Of a stretch of 64,000 bases of DNA, positions 18,727 through 27,816 are shown piece by piece. Under the pieces are notes generated by a model. The model was not told where the DNA came from. It made no database searches and saw only the letters and a program-made list of their open reading frames with translations. Source of the stretch: Desulfuromonadaceae bacterium (GTDB taxonomy: Bacteria; Desulfobacterota; Desulfuromonadia; Geobacterales; Pseudopelobacteraceae); assembly GCA_028712075.1 (NCBI GenBank), contig JAQTQX010000024.1:1-64000 (forward strand). The letters run 5' to 3'. Made by a program: the position numbers and the translations under genes. Every line of letters starts with the position of its first letter. Position 1 is the stretch's first letter.

Positions 18727-19716
18727 ATGCAGGAATCGACGTCATTCTGGACTGAGATAAAAGACCTTGAAGATCAGCTTTCCAACACCCCTGACTCGTT
18801 TTGTTTTGCGCGGTTAGCGGAAATTTATCTCAAAGTCGGGTTGATCGATGATGCGCTTCATGTTTCTCGCCAAGGGGTAGAGAAATATCCCCATTTTCTC
18901 GCCGGTCAACGGGCTTTTGCTCAGGCGTGCCATGCCAAGGGGCTGAACAGTGAGGCTCTGGCTGCTTTACAAGTGATTGCCGATGTGGAACCGGAGGATG
19001 TATCTGCTCAGAAACTGTTGGGACATCTTTTGTTTGATGCTGGCGATCATACTGCTGCGCGTCGGGCGTTTGAGGTCGCCCTTCAATTTGCACCGGATGA
19101 TGTTGAGTGTCAGATCGAACTTGAATCGCTTGAGCGGATGAGAGGAATTGCGGAATCAAAGGTTGAATCTGGTGATTGGCTTGATGAAGATGATGAGGAA
19201 ATTATTGAAGATCTTGAAATGTTGGAAGATGACGATATTTTTGAGGAAGACTTGCCGGAGAAGGAGTATCTCCTTGAATCTGACGTCTTAGCCGGGTCAC
19301 ACTCAGACCCGCTTTCTACCGGTACCCTTGCCGAACTCTACGTTTCACAGGGGTTTGTCAATAAAGCGCTTGAGATTTATCGGGCCATTCTTTTTGAAAA
19401 TCCGTCAGACAGTCAGACGGCTGAGCGGGTTGCTGAGCTTGAACTAACGCAAGCCGGAGCGGTAGAAACTGTTTCGAAGGCGGCAGATTCTATCGGTGAA
19501 GAATGTGAAGACATTTCAGAAGATTTCCTTGGAATATGTATTGATGACCTGCCTGTGCAATCAGGCGAACTTTCTGACAGCGGCATGACTGAGGCGTTTT
19601 TCCCGAGCAGCACCAATTACACAGCTGAAGCGCCTCAACAGGGTGGTGCGGACAACAGACTCTCTACCTTTGATGGATGGCTTGAGAATATCAAGAGGAT
19701 CAAGTCATGTCGTTAA
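18727..19716 (+). CDS. TPR-repeat protein of unknown role in the aro operon
   Basis: No enzyme signature. The first third (about residues 15-130) is a run of tetratricopeptide repeats (e.g. LIDDALHVSRQGVEKYP; DHTAARRAFEVALQFAPDD). A very acidic segment (about 150-180, many D/E) follows, then another TPR near 200-235 (LAELYVSQGFVNKALEIY) and an unstructured tail. This fits a scaffold for protein contacts. It overlaps or abuts both aroB and the roadblock gene. I choose the ATG at 18727, 8 bases after GGAGG, over the GTG at 18721. Confidence 0.8.
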   Translation: MQESTSFWTEIKDLEDQLSNTPDSFCFARLAEIYLKVGLIDDALHVSRQGVEKYPHFLAGQRAFAQACHAKGLNSEALAALQVIADVEPEDVSAQKLLGHLLFDAGDHTAARRAFEVALQFAPDDVECQIELESLERMRGIAESKVESGDWLDEDDEEIIEDLEMLEDDDIFEEDLPEKEYLLESDVLAGSHSDPLSTGTLAELYVSQGFVNKALEIYRAILFENPSDSQTAERVAELELTQAGAVETVSKAADSIGEECEDISEDFLGICIDDLPVQSGELSDSGMTEAFFPSSTNYTAEAPQQGGADNRLSTFDGWLENIKRIKSCR

Positions 19717-20069
19717 GATATACACTTGATGCAATGACCCGGGGTGTTAACGGATTTCTTGCTGCTTTGATAGTTGCGCATGACGGTATTCCAATTGACG
19801 AAGTTACATCAAGGCAGGGCGGGTTTGACGTGCAGGTTCTGACCGTCGAATATGCGGCGGTGCTTAAAGAAATTAAACGTGCCGTTACTGTTATCAGCAT
19901 GGGGGATCTTGAAGAAGTTTCAATTACCACTTCTTCCAGTTGCGTTGTCGTCAGGGTTGTCAACAATGATGTTTTTACCGTTCTCATTATGAAAAACGAT
20001 GGCGATATCGGCAAAGGGCGCTATAGGCTCAGGCTTGCGTCATTAGAAATTATGAAGGAGCTTGCGTGA
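19707..20069 (+). CDS. Roadblock/LC7 (MglB-like) domain protein
   Basis: A 120-aa single-domain roadblock fold: N-terminal helix, then [16 protein letters not shown], and a series of beta strands. Family members such as MglB regulate small Ras-like GTPases or serve as dimeric scaffolds. No small GTPase is visible nearby. It overlaps the TPR gene by 10 bp and aroQ by 4 bp, so the pair is translated with the shikimate enzymes. What it does there is unknown. Confidence 0.8.
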   Translation: MSLRYTLDAMTRGVNGFLAALIVAHDGIPIDEVTSRQGGFDVQVLTVEYAAVLKEIKRAVTVISMGDLEEVSITTSSSCVVVRVVNNDVFTVLIMKNDGDIGKGRYRLRLASLEIMKELA

Positions 20070-20509
20070 TTATGAAATTTCTGGTACTGCACGGGCCCAA
20101 CCTTAACCTGCTTGGCATGCGCGAGCCAGGGATTTATGGGAACCAGACTCTTGCGGACATAAATTTTTTACTGGATGAGCTGTCGGCCGAACTGGGGTGC
20201 GAAATCACGCCTGTTCAGTCGAACTCAGAGGGTGAGTTGATTGACGCTATTCACTCTTCTGTTCATGACTGTCATGGTATTTTGATAAATCCGGCCGCTT
20301 ACACTCATACCAGCATCGCAATTCGAGATGCAATAGCTGCTGTTGGGCTCCCTTGTGTTGAGGTGCATCTTTCAAATATTCACAGCAGAGAACCGTTCCG
20401 CCATACCAGTCTGATTGCGCCGGTTGCGATCGGTCAAATCTCAGGATTTGGCCATGAAAGTTATCTGCTCGGTTTGCGGGCATTATTTAGCCGCGCTAAA
20501 AATTTTTAA
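20066..20509 (+). CDS. aroQ: Type II 3-dehydroquinate dehydratase
   Basis: Dehydrates 3-dehydroquinate to 3-dehydroshikimate. It has the type II dodecamer signatures: [16 protein letters not shown] near the start (with the catalytic Tyr), NPAAYTHTS, and EVHLSNI. The GTG at 20066 has GGAG five bases upstream and overlaps the previous stop (GTGA). An ATG two codons later is the alternative. 147 aa. Confidence 0.95.
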   Translation: MIMKFLVLHGPNLNLLGMREPGIYGNQTLADINFLLDELSAELGCEITPVQSNSEGELIDAIHSSVHDCHGILINPAAYTHTSIAIRDAIAAVGLPCVEVHLSNIHSREPFRHTSLIAPVAIGQISGFGHESYLLGLRALFSRAKNF

Positions 20510-20579
20510 AGAACTTGTTTCTTCAGCTCCCCTTTCCGTGAGCATTTGGTAAAAACAGATTGTACTGTAGGTTTCATTT

Positions 20580-21650
20580 ATGCTAAAAAACAGGCGCTCT
20601 CGTCTGAAGCCATTTTTTGCTGACTATGCACTCGATGCGGTGCTGTTGACCGACCTTAGAAATATCCGGTATTTGTGCGGTTTTAGCGGTTCAGAAGGTG
20701 CGTTGCTCGTTGCACGGGATAGTGCCTGGTTTCTCTGTGATTCCCGTTACACGGCACAAGCCGGCGAAGAAGTACAGTCGGCGGAAGTCGTGGAATGCGT
20801 TGCGGTTCGTCTTGATACGGTTGCCTCGTTGGCAGCGGAAAATGGGTTAAACCGGATTGGATTTGAGGCGGCGCACACGACTGTCAGTGCCTATCGGCGA
20901 ATGACTGAGAAATTGTCGGGAATAGAGCTGGTAGAACTGGACTCAAAACTTGACGAGATTCGCATCTGTAAGGATACTGCTGAAGTTGGTCAGCTTAAAT
21001 CGATTGCTGTGCTTGCGTCTCAATCGTTTGAAGCGATCCTCGGGAAAATAAAGCCTGGTGTCCGGGAGCTTGACGTAGCCTTTGCACTTGAATTTGAGAT
21101 GCGTCAGCGGGGCGCTGACGGCAAGGCCTTCGACTTTATTGTTGCTTCCGGAATGCGTGGCGCCATGCCTCATGGCAGGGCTAGTGACAAGGTTATTCAG
21201 TCAGGTGACCTGATTACAATTGACTTTGGCGCGCTTAAAGATGGCTACCATTCCGATGAAACGGTAACAGTTGCCTGTGGTCAACCGTCGTCAGAAGCGC
21301 TGGAGATTCATGCAATTGTCAAAACGGCACATGACCTTGCTATAGATGCTGTCAAACCGGGCATTAGTTGCAAGGCCCTTGACGAGGTGGCGCGATCATT
21401 CATCAGAGGCAAGGGGTATGGTGATTGTTTCGGGCATGGACTGGGGCATGGTATCGGTCTTGAGATACACGAAATGCCGACGCTTTCTCCACGCAGCACG
21501 ATGGTACTCGAGGAAGGGATGACTGTCACCATTGAGCCCGGTATATACATCCCCGGATTCGGTGGGGTAAGGATTGAAGACAGTGTGGTTGTGACCAGTG
21601 ACGGATGTGCTCTCCTCACCGGTGTGGGCAAGCGTTTGTTGGTGTTATAG
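20580..21650 (+). CDS. pepP: M24-family Xaa-Pro aminopeptidase
   Basis: Metallopeptidase that removes N-terminal residues before proline. The 356-aa protein has a creatinase-type N-domain (about 1-125) and a pita-bread catalytic domain with the five metal ligands visible: the two Asp in TIDFGALKDGYHSD, His in GHGLGHGIGLEIHE, Glu in EPGIYIPG, and Glu in VRIEDSV. It lies between aroQ and accB on the same strand, as in many related genomes. Confidence 0.92.
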   Translation: MLKNRRSRLKPFFADYALDAVLLTDLRNIRYLCGFSGSEGALLVARDSAWFLCDSRYTAQAGEEVQSAEVVECVAVRLDTVASLAAENGLNRIGFEAAHTTVSAYRRMTEKLSGIELVELDSKLDEIRICKDTAEVGQLKSIAVLASQSFEAILGKIKPGVRELDVAFALEFEMRQRGADGKAFDFIVASGMRGAMPHGRASDKVIQSGDLITIDFGALKDGYHSDETVTVACGQPSSEALEIHAIVKTAHDLAIDAVKPGISCKALDEVARSFIRGKGYGDCFGHGLGHGIGLEIHEMPTLSPRSTMVLEEGMTVTIEPGIYIPGFGGVRIEDSVVVTSDGCALLTGVGKRLLVL

Positions 21651-21718
21651 AGAGTTCCGGTATTCGAACATACTATCAAAGATGCACTATCATGAGATAC
21701 AAAAGGAGACAGGCCACT

Positions 21719-22189
21719 ATGGATATCAAGGATTTAAGACTGCTTATAAAATTGGTAACTGAAACTGACATAACCGAATTTGAAATGGATAATTCAGAAG
21801 AAAAAATTGTTATTAAACGCGGCCATAAGCCGGAATATGTAACTGTTGCCGCACCAGCGTCCCCGCAATACGCGCCACCTGGTTATCATCCAGTACCGGT
21901 GGCACCGGAAGCAGCTCCGTCGGTGGTATCCGCTCCTGTAGTAGAAGCGGGCGATACGGTCAACTCTCCTATTGTCGGGACTTTTTATGCGGCTCCCGGT
22001 CCGGAAGAGGCTCCATACGTCACAGTTGGACAGATTATTGAAAAAGGTCAGGTTCTCTGCATTGTGGAGGCGATGAAATTGATGAACGAGATTGAGGCCG
22101 ATTGCAAGTGCAAGATAGTGAAGATTTGCAAAGACAACGCTCAAGCGGTCGAATTTGGTGATCCACTGTTTGTCATACAGAAACTTTAA
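21719..22189 (+). CDS. accB: Biotin carboxyl carrier protein of acetyl-CoA carboxylase
   Basis: Carrier subunit that moves CO2 from biotin carboxylase to the carboxyltransferase. It has an N-terminal helical region ([13 protein letters not shown]), an Ala/Pro linker, and a C-terminal biotinyl domain with the EAMKLMNE motif whose Lys carries biotin. The start at 21719 follows AAAGGAGAC; a longer frame upstream from 21605 runs through the end of pepP and is unlikely. 156 aa. Confidence 0.96.
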   Translation: MDIKDLRLLIKLVTETDITEFEMDNSEEKIVIKRGHKPEYVTVAAPASPQYAPPGYHPVPVAPEAAPSVVSAPVVEAGDTVNSPIVGTFYAAPGPEEAPYVTVGQIIEKGQVLCIVEAMKLMNEIEADCKCKIVKICKDNAQAVEFGDPLFVIQKL

Positions 22190-22215
22190 TCTATTTCAGA
22201 GCGGGGTTCACCTTC

Positions 22216-23556
22216 ATGTTTCATAAAGTACTTATTGCAAATCGCGGCGAAATTGCTATCAGGGTTATCAGGGCATGCAAAGAGATGGGCATCAAGACAG
22301 TGGCTGTCTATTCACAGGCTGACATCCACTCCTTGCATGTCAAGCTTGCTGATGAAAGTGTCTGTATCGGTCCAGCACCGAGCGCCCAGAGTTACCTGAA
22401 CATCAATGCCATTATCAGTGCCGCTGAATTAACTGATTCCGAAGCAATACATCCCGGCTACGGTTTTTTGTCCGAAAATGCCAAATTTGCCGAGGTATGT
22501 GAAAAATGTGGCATTACCTTTATCGGTCCGACCGCCGAAAGCATGCGCATCATGGGTGACAAGATCAGTGCCCGGCAGGCGGTTATCAAACAGGGTGTTC
22601 CGATTCTACCCGGTACAAAAGAGGGCGTCCATACGGTTGAGGAAGCTGTCAAAGTGGCCAAGGAAATCGGCTTTCCGGTTATCATCAAGGCGACTGCAGG
22701 TGGTGGCGGGCGCGGTATGAAAATTGTGCATTCCCAAGCGGCATTGCCGAATGCGTTTGCTACAGCCCGCGCTGAAGCGCAATCAGGTTTTGGTAATCCC
22801 GAAGTATATATTGAGCGATATTGCGAAAAGCCCCGTCACGTTGAGATTCAGGTTCTGGGTGACAAACATGGCAACGTGATTCATCTTGGAGAACGCGATT
22901 GCTCAATCCAGCGGCGCCATCAAAAATTGATTGAGGAGGCTCCATCAACGGTAGTTACACCCGAAATCCGTAAAGCCATGGGTGACGCCGCCGTTAAGGC
23001 TGCTGCTGCAGTTGGTTACAATAGTGCCGGTACCGTCGAGTTTCTGGTTGATAAACAGAATAATTTCTACTTTATGGAAATGAACACCCGGGTCCAGGTT
23101 GAGCACCCTGTTACCGAAATGGTTACCGGAGTTGATATAGTCAAGGAGCAGATTCGTTCAGCCGCAGGGATACCGCTACGTTACAAGCAGAAGGATATTT
23201 GTATTAGAGGGCATGCCATTGAATGTCGCATTAATGCGGAAGATTCCTTTAAGTTCACCCCCTGCCCCGGTAAAATTACGGCATACCATCCACCCGGAGG
23301 GCTTGGAGTTCGCGTTGATTCGTTTGTGTATGCCCAGTATTCGGTTGTGCCGAATTATGATTCTTTGATAGCGAAGTTAATTGTTCATGCCGACACGCGT
23401 GAGGAGGCGATAAAGCGGATGGCGCGCGCACTTGATGAATATCTGATAGAAGGAATTAGTACCACGATCTTTTTTCACAAGCGTATTATGGCTCATAAGG
23501 ACTTTATTAACGGAGATATCGATACCTCTTTTCTTGAGCGAATTGTGCTGGAGTAA
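22216..23556 (+). CDS. accC: Biotin carboxylase subunit of acetyl-CoA carboxylase
   Basis: ATP-dependent carboxylation of biotin on AccB, the first half-reaction of fatty-acid synthesis. 446 aa, ATP-grasp fold: N-terminal [16 protein letters not shown], glycine loop AGGGGRGMK, catalytic [14 protein letters not shown], and the C-terminal domain. It follows accB by 26 bp and touches gcvH. Confidence 0.97.
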   Translation: MFHKVLIANRGEIAIRVIRACKEMGIKTVAVYSQADIHSLHVKLADESVCIGPAPSAQSYLNINAIISAAELTDSEAIHPGYGFLSENAKFAEVCEKCGITFIGPTAESMRIMGDKISARQAVIKQGVPILPGTKEGVHTVEEAVKVAKEIGFPVIIKATAGGGGRGMKIVHSQAALPNAFATARAEAQSGFGNPEVYIERYCEKPRHVEIQVLGDKHGNVIHLGERDCSIQRRHQKLIEEAPSTVVTPEIRKAMGDAAVKAAAAVGYNSAGTVEFLVDKQNNFYFMEMNTRVQVEHPVTEMVTGVDIVKEQIRSAAGIPLRYKQKDICIRGHAIECRINAEDSFKFTPCPGKITAYHPPGGLGVRVDSFVYAQYSVVPNYDSLIAKLIVHADTREEAIKRMARALDEYLIEGISTTIFFHKRIMAHKDFINGDIDTSFLERIVLE

Positions 23557-23561
23557 TGATC

Positions 23562-23948
23562 ATGGATTTTCCTGATGAGTTGAAATATTCCAAGGAACAT
23601 ATCTGGGTTAGGGTTGAAAACAATTTTGCTGTCATTGGTATTACCGATTTCGCTCAAGAGGAGTTGGGTACTGTCAGCGGTGTGGAACTTCCTGATGAAG
23701 GTGATGAGGTTGAGCAGGATGATTCAGTCGGTTCCATTGAGGGGCAAAAAACGGTTGCATCATTATATGCGCCATTCAGCGGAACCATTCGAAGTGTTAA
23801 TCATGAGGTTATAGACAATCCGGAACTGCTTAACGATGATCCGTATGATGGTGCCTGGTTGGTCGAAGTATCTCTTGACGATCCTGAGGAACTTAAAAAT
23901 CTGCTGTCAGCTGAGGATTACACAGACTACATCGAAAACAGGGATTAA
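23562..23948 (+). CDS. gcvH: Glycine cleavage H protein or GcvH-like lipoyl protein
   Basis: A 128-aa single-domain lipoyl carrier (opening MDFPDELKYSKEHIWV). The modified lysine aligns with K in EGQKTVASLYAP, six residues before Tyr, as in canonical ESVKA...Y-S-P. The flanking residues (G-Q instead of S-V) differ from standard GcvH. No gcvT or gcvP is near; it sits at the end of the accB-accC run. It may be a stand-alone lipoyl carrier or a dedicated substrate for lipoate synthesis rather than a glycine cleavage subunit. The ATG at 23562 has GGAG 8 bases before it; an ATG at 23556 overlapping the accC stop is too close to the RBS. Confidence 0.88.
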   Translation: MDFPDELKYSKEHIWVRVENNFAVIGITDFAQEELGTVSGVELPDEGDEVEQDDSVGSIEGQKTVASLYAPFSGTIRSVNHEVIDNPELLNDDPYDGAWLVEVSLDDPEELKNLLSAEDYTDYIENRD

Positions 23949-23971
23949 TTTGTGTTGTAAACTGTGCTATA

Positions 23972-24007
23972 AGGGCGGGGTCATTCGTGATCTCGCCCTG
24001 TTTGTTT
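23972..24007 (+). terminator. Strong terminator closing the aro-acc-gcvH run
   Basis: A 12-bp stem (AGGGCGGGGTCA/TGATCTCGCCCT, with two G-T wobbles) capped by a TTCG tetraloop and followed by GTTTGTTT. It lies 24 bases after the gcvH stop and before the efflux gene. Confidence 0.88.
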
Positions 24008-24023
24008 GAAAGGAATCTCTACC

Positions 24024-25508
24024 GTGTATCTATCAATTTTGTCCATTTTTTCAATACTGCTACTACCAATGACCGGCTTTTCTGCGGAGGCCTCATTTTC
24101 TTTGACGTTAGGTGATGCCATTCGCATGGCTGTCGAGAAAAATCTTGATGTGCGTGCTGAACTGTACAATCCAGCACAATATGAGGCTGATATAAATCGT
24201 AACCGTTCGATCTATGATCCGCTTCTTATTCTGCAGGGTAATTACAGTGACTCGACATCGCAAACCGTCAGTTCTGGTGGCAGGACACTGGAGTCGCAGG
24301 CCCTCGACCTTAACTCTTCGTTAAGTCAGCTGTTTTGGACCGGAGGAACTGCCGCCATTTCATTTAATAACGGCTACACAAACAGCAATGTTGTCACCCC
24401 TTCAAACAGTTGGCAGACCGGACTTGGCGTCAGCATTAGTCAGCCTCTTTTGAAGAATGTGGGGCGGGAGGCTACCGAAATAGCAATCAACATTTCACGA
24501 TACTCAAAGTTTGCCTCACTTGAGCACTTTAATTACCGGCTTTTGGCGACTGTTGCGCAGGTTCGTACGGAATACTACAAATTGCACAGCCTGCAAGAGG
24601 ATAGGGATGTAAAAAAAGTTTCACTGGACTTGGCTCGAAAGATCCTTTCCGAAACTCAGGCGAGGGTGACGGCCGGGGTTTTACCGGCCATGGAGGTGCT
24701 TAATGCTGAATATGGCGCCGTTACCCGGGAAAAAGAACTCATTGATGCCGACCTGGCAGTGAATAACCAGATTGATGTGTTGCGATTGCTCCTGCAGATT
24801 GATGCTGCAATCGGAGATCTGAATACCGTCGATCTTCCGCCGCGCGATCCGGTTGCGCCTGTCGAAAGCGAGGCAATTCAGAAGGCATTGAACCGCCCCG
24901 ATATACGGGAAATGAAACGCAATCTGGAACTGATTGAACTGCAGACCAGAAACTATAGTCAAAAAAACCGGCCGGATCTTTCATTATCCGCTGCGGTCCA
25001 GTTGACCGGTCTTGACAGCTCGTACCAGAATAATCTCGACAAGGTTCTTACCTTTGACTATCCAGTGTGGACAGTTGGGCTGAATCTCAATTATCCGCTT
25101 GGAAATGGCGCCGCTGAAAACGATTATCGAAAAAGCCGCCTGAAAACGGAGCAGACTTCTCTACAATTACGCAGTCTGGAAGAAAACGCGATAAAAGAAG
25201 TTAAAGCTGCGATCCGGGGGATCGCTGTCGGTTTCAAGCAGATTGAGGTGGCTGATCGGGGCAAGGTGTTTGCGGAAGAACGGCTGCGCTCGTTCATGCG
25301 AAAAAATGAGGTGGGTTTGGCAACGACTAAGGATGTGCTTGATGTGGAAAATGACCTGGCCGTTGCCAAGAGTAATCAGATAAAAGCGGTTGTTGGATAT
25401 GCAAATGCTCTCACCACGTATTGGCAGGTTACCGGTGAACTGCTGGAACGGGAAGGTATCAGAGTAGTTGAGGGAGATGCGGATAAACTCTACTCCGCCA
25501 CCCGCTGA
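24024..25508 (+). CDS. TolC-family outer-membrane efflux protein
   Basis: Outer-membrane channel of tripartite efflux or type I secretion. The 494-aa protein begins with a signal peptide (ending near GFSA|EA) and carries two long alpha-helical/strand repeats typical of the family (e.g. LGDAIRMAVEKNLDVRAE and the late GLATTKDVLDVENDLA). I choose the GTG at 24024, preceded by AAAGGAA; an upstream TTG adds six residues. No inner-membrane pump or adaptor is adjacent, so its partner is elsewhere. Its stop overlaps the start of mqnA (TGATG). Confidence 0.88.
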   Translation: MYLSILSIFSILLLPMTGFSAEASFSLTLGDAIRMAVEKNLDVRAELYNPAQYEADINRNRSIYDPLLILQGNYSDSTSQTVSSGGRTLESQALDLNSSLSQLFWTGGTAAISFNNGYTNSNVVTPSNSWQTGLGVSISQPLLKNVGREATEIAINISRYSKFASLEHFNYRLLATVAQVRTEYYKLHSLQEDRDVKKVSLDLARKILSETQARVTAGVLPAMEVLNAEYGAVTREKELIDADLAVNNQIDVLRLLLQIDAAIGDLNTVDLPPRDPVAPVESEAIQKALNRPDIREMKRNLELIELQTRNYSQKNRPDLSLSAAVQLTGLDSSYQNNLDKVLTFDYPVWTVGLNLNYPLGNGAAENDYRKSRLKTEQTSLQLRSLEENAIKEVKAAIRGIAVGFKQIEVADRGKVFAEERLRSFMRKNEVGLATTKDVLDVENDLAVAKSNQIKAVVGYANALTTYWQVTGELLEREGIRVVEGDADKLYSATR

Positions 25509-26323
25509 TGCTGAACATCGGCCAGATCGAGTACGCGAACTGCACCCCTCTTTTCCAGGTACTACGCGAACATTTTTCCTGTTCCGGATACGAGTTTATT
25601 TCAGGTGTCCCGGCTGAATTGAACAGAAAGCTGCTGGACGGTGCAATAGATGTCTGCCCTTCTTCTTCTATCGAGTATGCCTACCACCCCGAATGTTATT
25701 CGATATTACCACACCTTTCAATTTCAAGCATCGGTGCTGTCGGAAGCGTGCTTCTCTTTTCAAGGGTTCCTATTGAGGATTTGAATGGGTGGAAGATTCT
25801 TCTCAGTTCAGAGTCTGCAACGTCGGTAAATCTGCTTAAAATTCTCCTTCAACAACGTTATGACTGTGTATGCAGATATGAGGTGGCTCCTCCGTCTACT
25901 GCGCTTCCCTGTGGTGATTCACCAGCTCTCCTGCTGATTGGTGATGCTGCTTTAATGGCATCAATCAAAAATTCTGATCTCTTTGTGTACGATCTTGGTG
26001 AATTGTGGCATTCTTGGACCGGTTACCCGTTTGTGTTTGCCCTTTGGCTCTGTCGTAATGAGATTGCCGACCGCATAGAGCTTAAGGAACTGTCTAGAAG
26101 GCTGGTTCAGGCAAAAATACTTGTCCCACAGCATCTTGAGCAGATAGTACTTTGTACCAAAGAAGTTCATTGGATGGGTATTGATAGACTGCTATCATAT
26201 TGGCGGGATAATATTTCTTATCACCTGGATAAGCAGGCGCAGGTCGGTTTAATGTTTTATTATGAAAAGTGTTTTGAATGTGGGCTGATTAATTCAGTGC
26301 CTCCACTGCGTTTTACCACGTAA
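25508..26323 (+). CDS. mqnA: Chorismate dehydratase (MqnA, futalosine menaquinone pathway)
   Basis: MqnA/MqnD family protein that dehydrates chorismate to 3-enolpyruvyl-benzoate, the first step of the futalosine route to menaquinone. Signatures are the opening [13 protein letters not shown], a C-P-S-S-S-I-E-Y-A substrate loop, and LLIGDAALM. 271 aa, normal. It lies some 8 kb after aroC, which makes chorismate. Its 3' end overlaps the convergent NUDIX gene by 11 bp. Confidence 0.9.
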   Translation: MLNIGQIEYANCTPLFQVLREHFSCSGYEFISGVPAELNRKLLDGAIDVCPSSSIEYAYHPECYSILPHLSISSIGAVGSVLLFSRVPIEDLNGWKILLSSESATSVNLLKILLQQRYDCVCRYEVAPPSTALPCGDSPALLLIGDAALMASIKNSDLFVYDLGELWHSWTGYPFVFALWLCRNEIADRIELKELSRRLVQAKILVPQHLEQIVLCTKEVHWMGIDRLLSYWRDNISYHLDKQAQVGLMFYYEKCFECGLINSVPPLRFTT

Positions 26324-26759
26324 TTCTCTGCCTGGAATAATCTTCAAGTATACGAGCATGATCAAAGCATAGTTGGCTTGGCAGTGAGTCAAGTTTAAAA
26401 ATGGCAAGGTTCACTGCATCATCAGCAGCACGGGGAATTCCGTGACCTGATGCAATAAACACCGTTGAAATGGTGTGCATCCGATTGTCACGCGTCGGGT
26501 CTGAGTAACATCCCAGCAAGCGCACGTTTGAAATATCCAGCGATGTTTCCTCGCGGGCTTCCCGAACTGCAGCATTTTCGAGTGATTCGCCGTAATCAAC
26601 AAAACCTCCCGGTAACGCCCAGCCAAACGGCTTGTTCCTCCGTTCAATCAGAATAATGCTGTTATTTATCTCTATGATGATGTCTACTGTCGGAAACGGG
26701 TTTCTGTGCTGTTTGACTTCTGAACCGCAAGAGGGGCAGGTGAGGGTGGTAAACGACAT
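26313..26759 (-). CDS. NUDIX hydrolase with N-terminal zinc-ribbon remnant
   Basis: Hydrolase of nucleoside-diphosphate-linked compounds. The Nudix box [19 protein letters not shown] runs into REARE-E-T-S, complete with its catalytic glutamates. The N-terminus has a CPSCG pair, half of a zinc ribbon. I start at 26759 because TGGAGGT lies just upstream, giving 148 aa; an upstream extension in frame reads through a terminator. Substrate unknown. Confidence 0.85.
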   Translation of the reverse strand: MSFTTLTCPSCGSEVKQHRNPFPTVDIIIEINNSIILIERRNKPFGWALPGGFVDYGESLENAAVREAREETSLDISNVRLLGCYSDPTRDNRMHTISTVFIASGHGIPRAADDAVNLAIFKLDSLPSQLCFDHARILEDYSRQRITW

Positions 26760-26776
26760 ATTCAGGATACCTCCAT

Positions 26777-26807
26777 AAAAAAAGGGGAGAAATAAATTCC
26801 TCCCCTT
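26777..26807 (-). terminator. Terminator after the PxxKW gene
   Basis: On the minus strand AAAGGGGAG pairs with CTCCCCTTT, then a T-run of seven. It lies between the PxxKW gene and the NUDIX gene, so the NUDIX gene needs read-through or its own promoter. Confidence 0.8.
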
Positions 26808-26832
26808 TGATAAAAAACATAGTGAATCTGAA

Positions 26833-27126
26833 TTATTTCTTTTTCTTTGCACCAGCAGCTTTTTTGGAAGCTTTTAGCGGATTGACCTTGGCGTCATCAA
26901 CCTTGATTTCAATCTTTACGTGGGAGGCAAAGTTACATATTCCGCCGATCCACTTTTTGGCTGGAGCTGGGTACGCGCTGCAGACCTGACCTATAGTGCC
27001 GGTAACTACGCGCTCACATCCCTCACAGTTTTCTACAATAGTCTGGCAGGAACCATCAGGGAATATACACCCCTGTTTTCCCCAAAAGGTACACTCGGTA
27101 CCTGCAAGTACAGTCTGACACTTCAT
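26833..27126 (-). CDS. PxxKW-family cysteine-rich protein
   Basis: A small 97-aa protein found mainly in deltaproteobacteria; function unknown. It has eight or so cysteines in the first 65 residues (C-Q-T...[10 protein letters not shown]...CQ...CEGC...C), the PAKKW signature, and a C-terminal Lys/Ala-rich tail. The cysteine pattern suggests a bound metal or Fe-S cluster, but no cluster motif is certain. Start 27126 follows AGGAGGAAG; a longer upstream frame lacks an RBS. Confidence 0.8.
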   Translation of the reverse strand: MKCQTVLAGTECTFWGKQGCIFPDGSCQTIVENCEGCERVVTGTIGQVCSAYPAPAKKWIGGICNFASHVKIEIKVDDAKVNPLKASKKAAGAKKKK

Positions 27127-27236
27127 ACTTCTTCCTCCTGAATTTGTTCTCGAATGAACCGCCACTGTAACAATTCTTGACTCGGAAAGTCAACGGAAAA
27201 AATGAAGGGAAATAAGACGGCTTGGAGTCGTTAACG

Positions 27237-27815
27237 CTAGAGTTGACCGCTACTGATGGTGATAAAATTCCTGAACAGATCCATTCCTCCTTCAGTCAGG
27301 ATTGATTCCGGGTGAAACTGTACTCCCCATATCGGAAATTCCTTATGCCGCAATCCCATAATCTCACCATTTTCAACCCACGCGGTTACCTCCAGACAGT
27401 CGGGTAGGGTGGGGCGGTCAACAATTAGGGAATGATAACGGGTAGCCATGAACGGATTCGTCAATCCGGCAAACAGATCTTGCCCATTATGAATAATTGG
27501 AGAGGTTTTGCCGTGCATAAGGGATGAACTGCGAAGCACCGTGCCTCCAAAAGCATAACCGATGGACTGATGTCCAAGACAGACCCCCAAAATAGGGATT
27601 CTGCCGGCAAAATATCTGATTGCGGTGACGGAGACCCCTGCTTCTTCCGGTGTACAGGGGCCGGGGGAAATGACAAGGCGTGCGGGATGAAGGGCTTCAA
27701 TTTCTGCCAGTGTGATTTGATCATTCCGGCGTACTAGGACGTTCTCACCCAATTGTCCAAAATATTGGACAATATTAAACGTGAACGAATCGTAGTTATC
27801 GATCATCAGTAACAT
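27237..27815 (-). CDS. trpG: Anthranilate synthase component II (glutamine amidotransferase)
   Basis: Glutaminase subunit that supplies ammonia to TrpE. The 192-aa class I amidotransferase has the nucleophile elbow GVCLGHQ and the catalytic His-Glu in FHPESI. It follows trpE with a one-base gap, so it may also serve p-aminobenzoate synthesis as PabA. The rest of the trp pathway is not in the window. Confidence 0.93.
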   Translation of the reverse strand: MLLMIDNYDSFTFNIVQYFGQLGENVLVRRNDQITLAEIEALHPARLVISPGPCTPEEAGVSVTAIRYFAGRIPILGVCLGHQSIGYAFGGTVLRSSSLMHGKTSPIIHNGQDLFAGLTNPFMATRYHSLIVDRPTLPDCLEVTAWVENGEIMGLRHKEFPIWGVQFHPESILTEGGMDLFRNFITISSGQL

Positions 27816-27816
27816 G

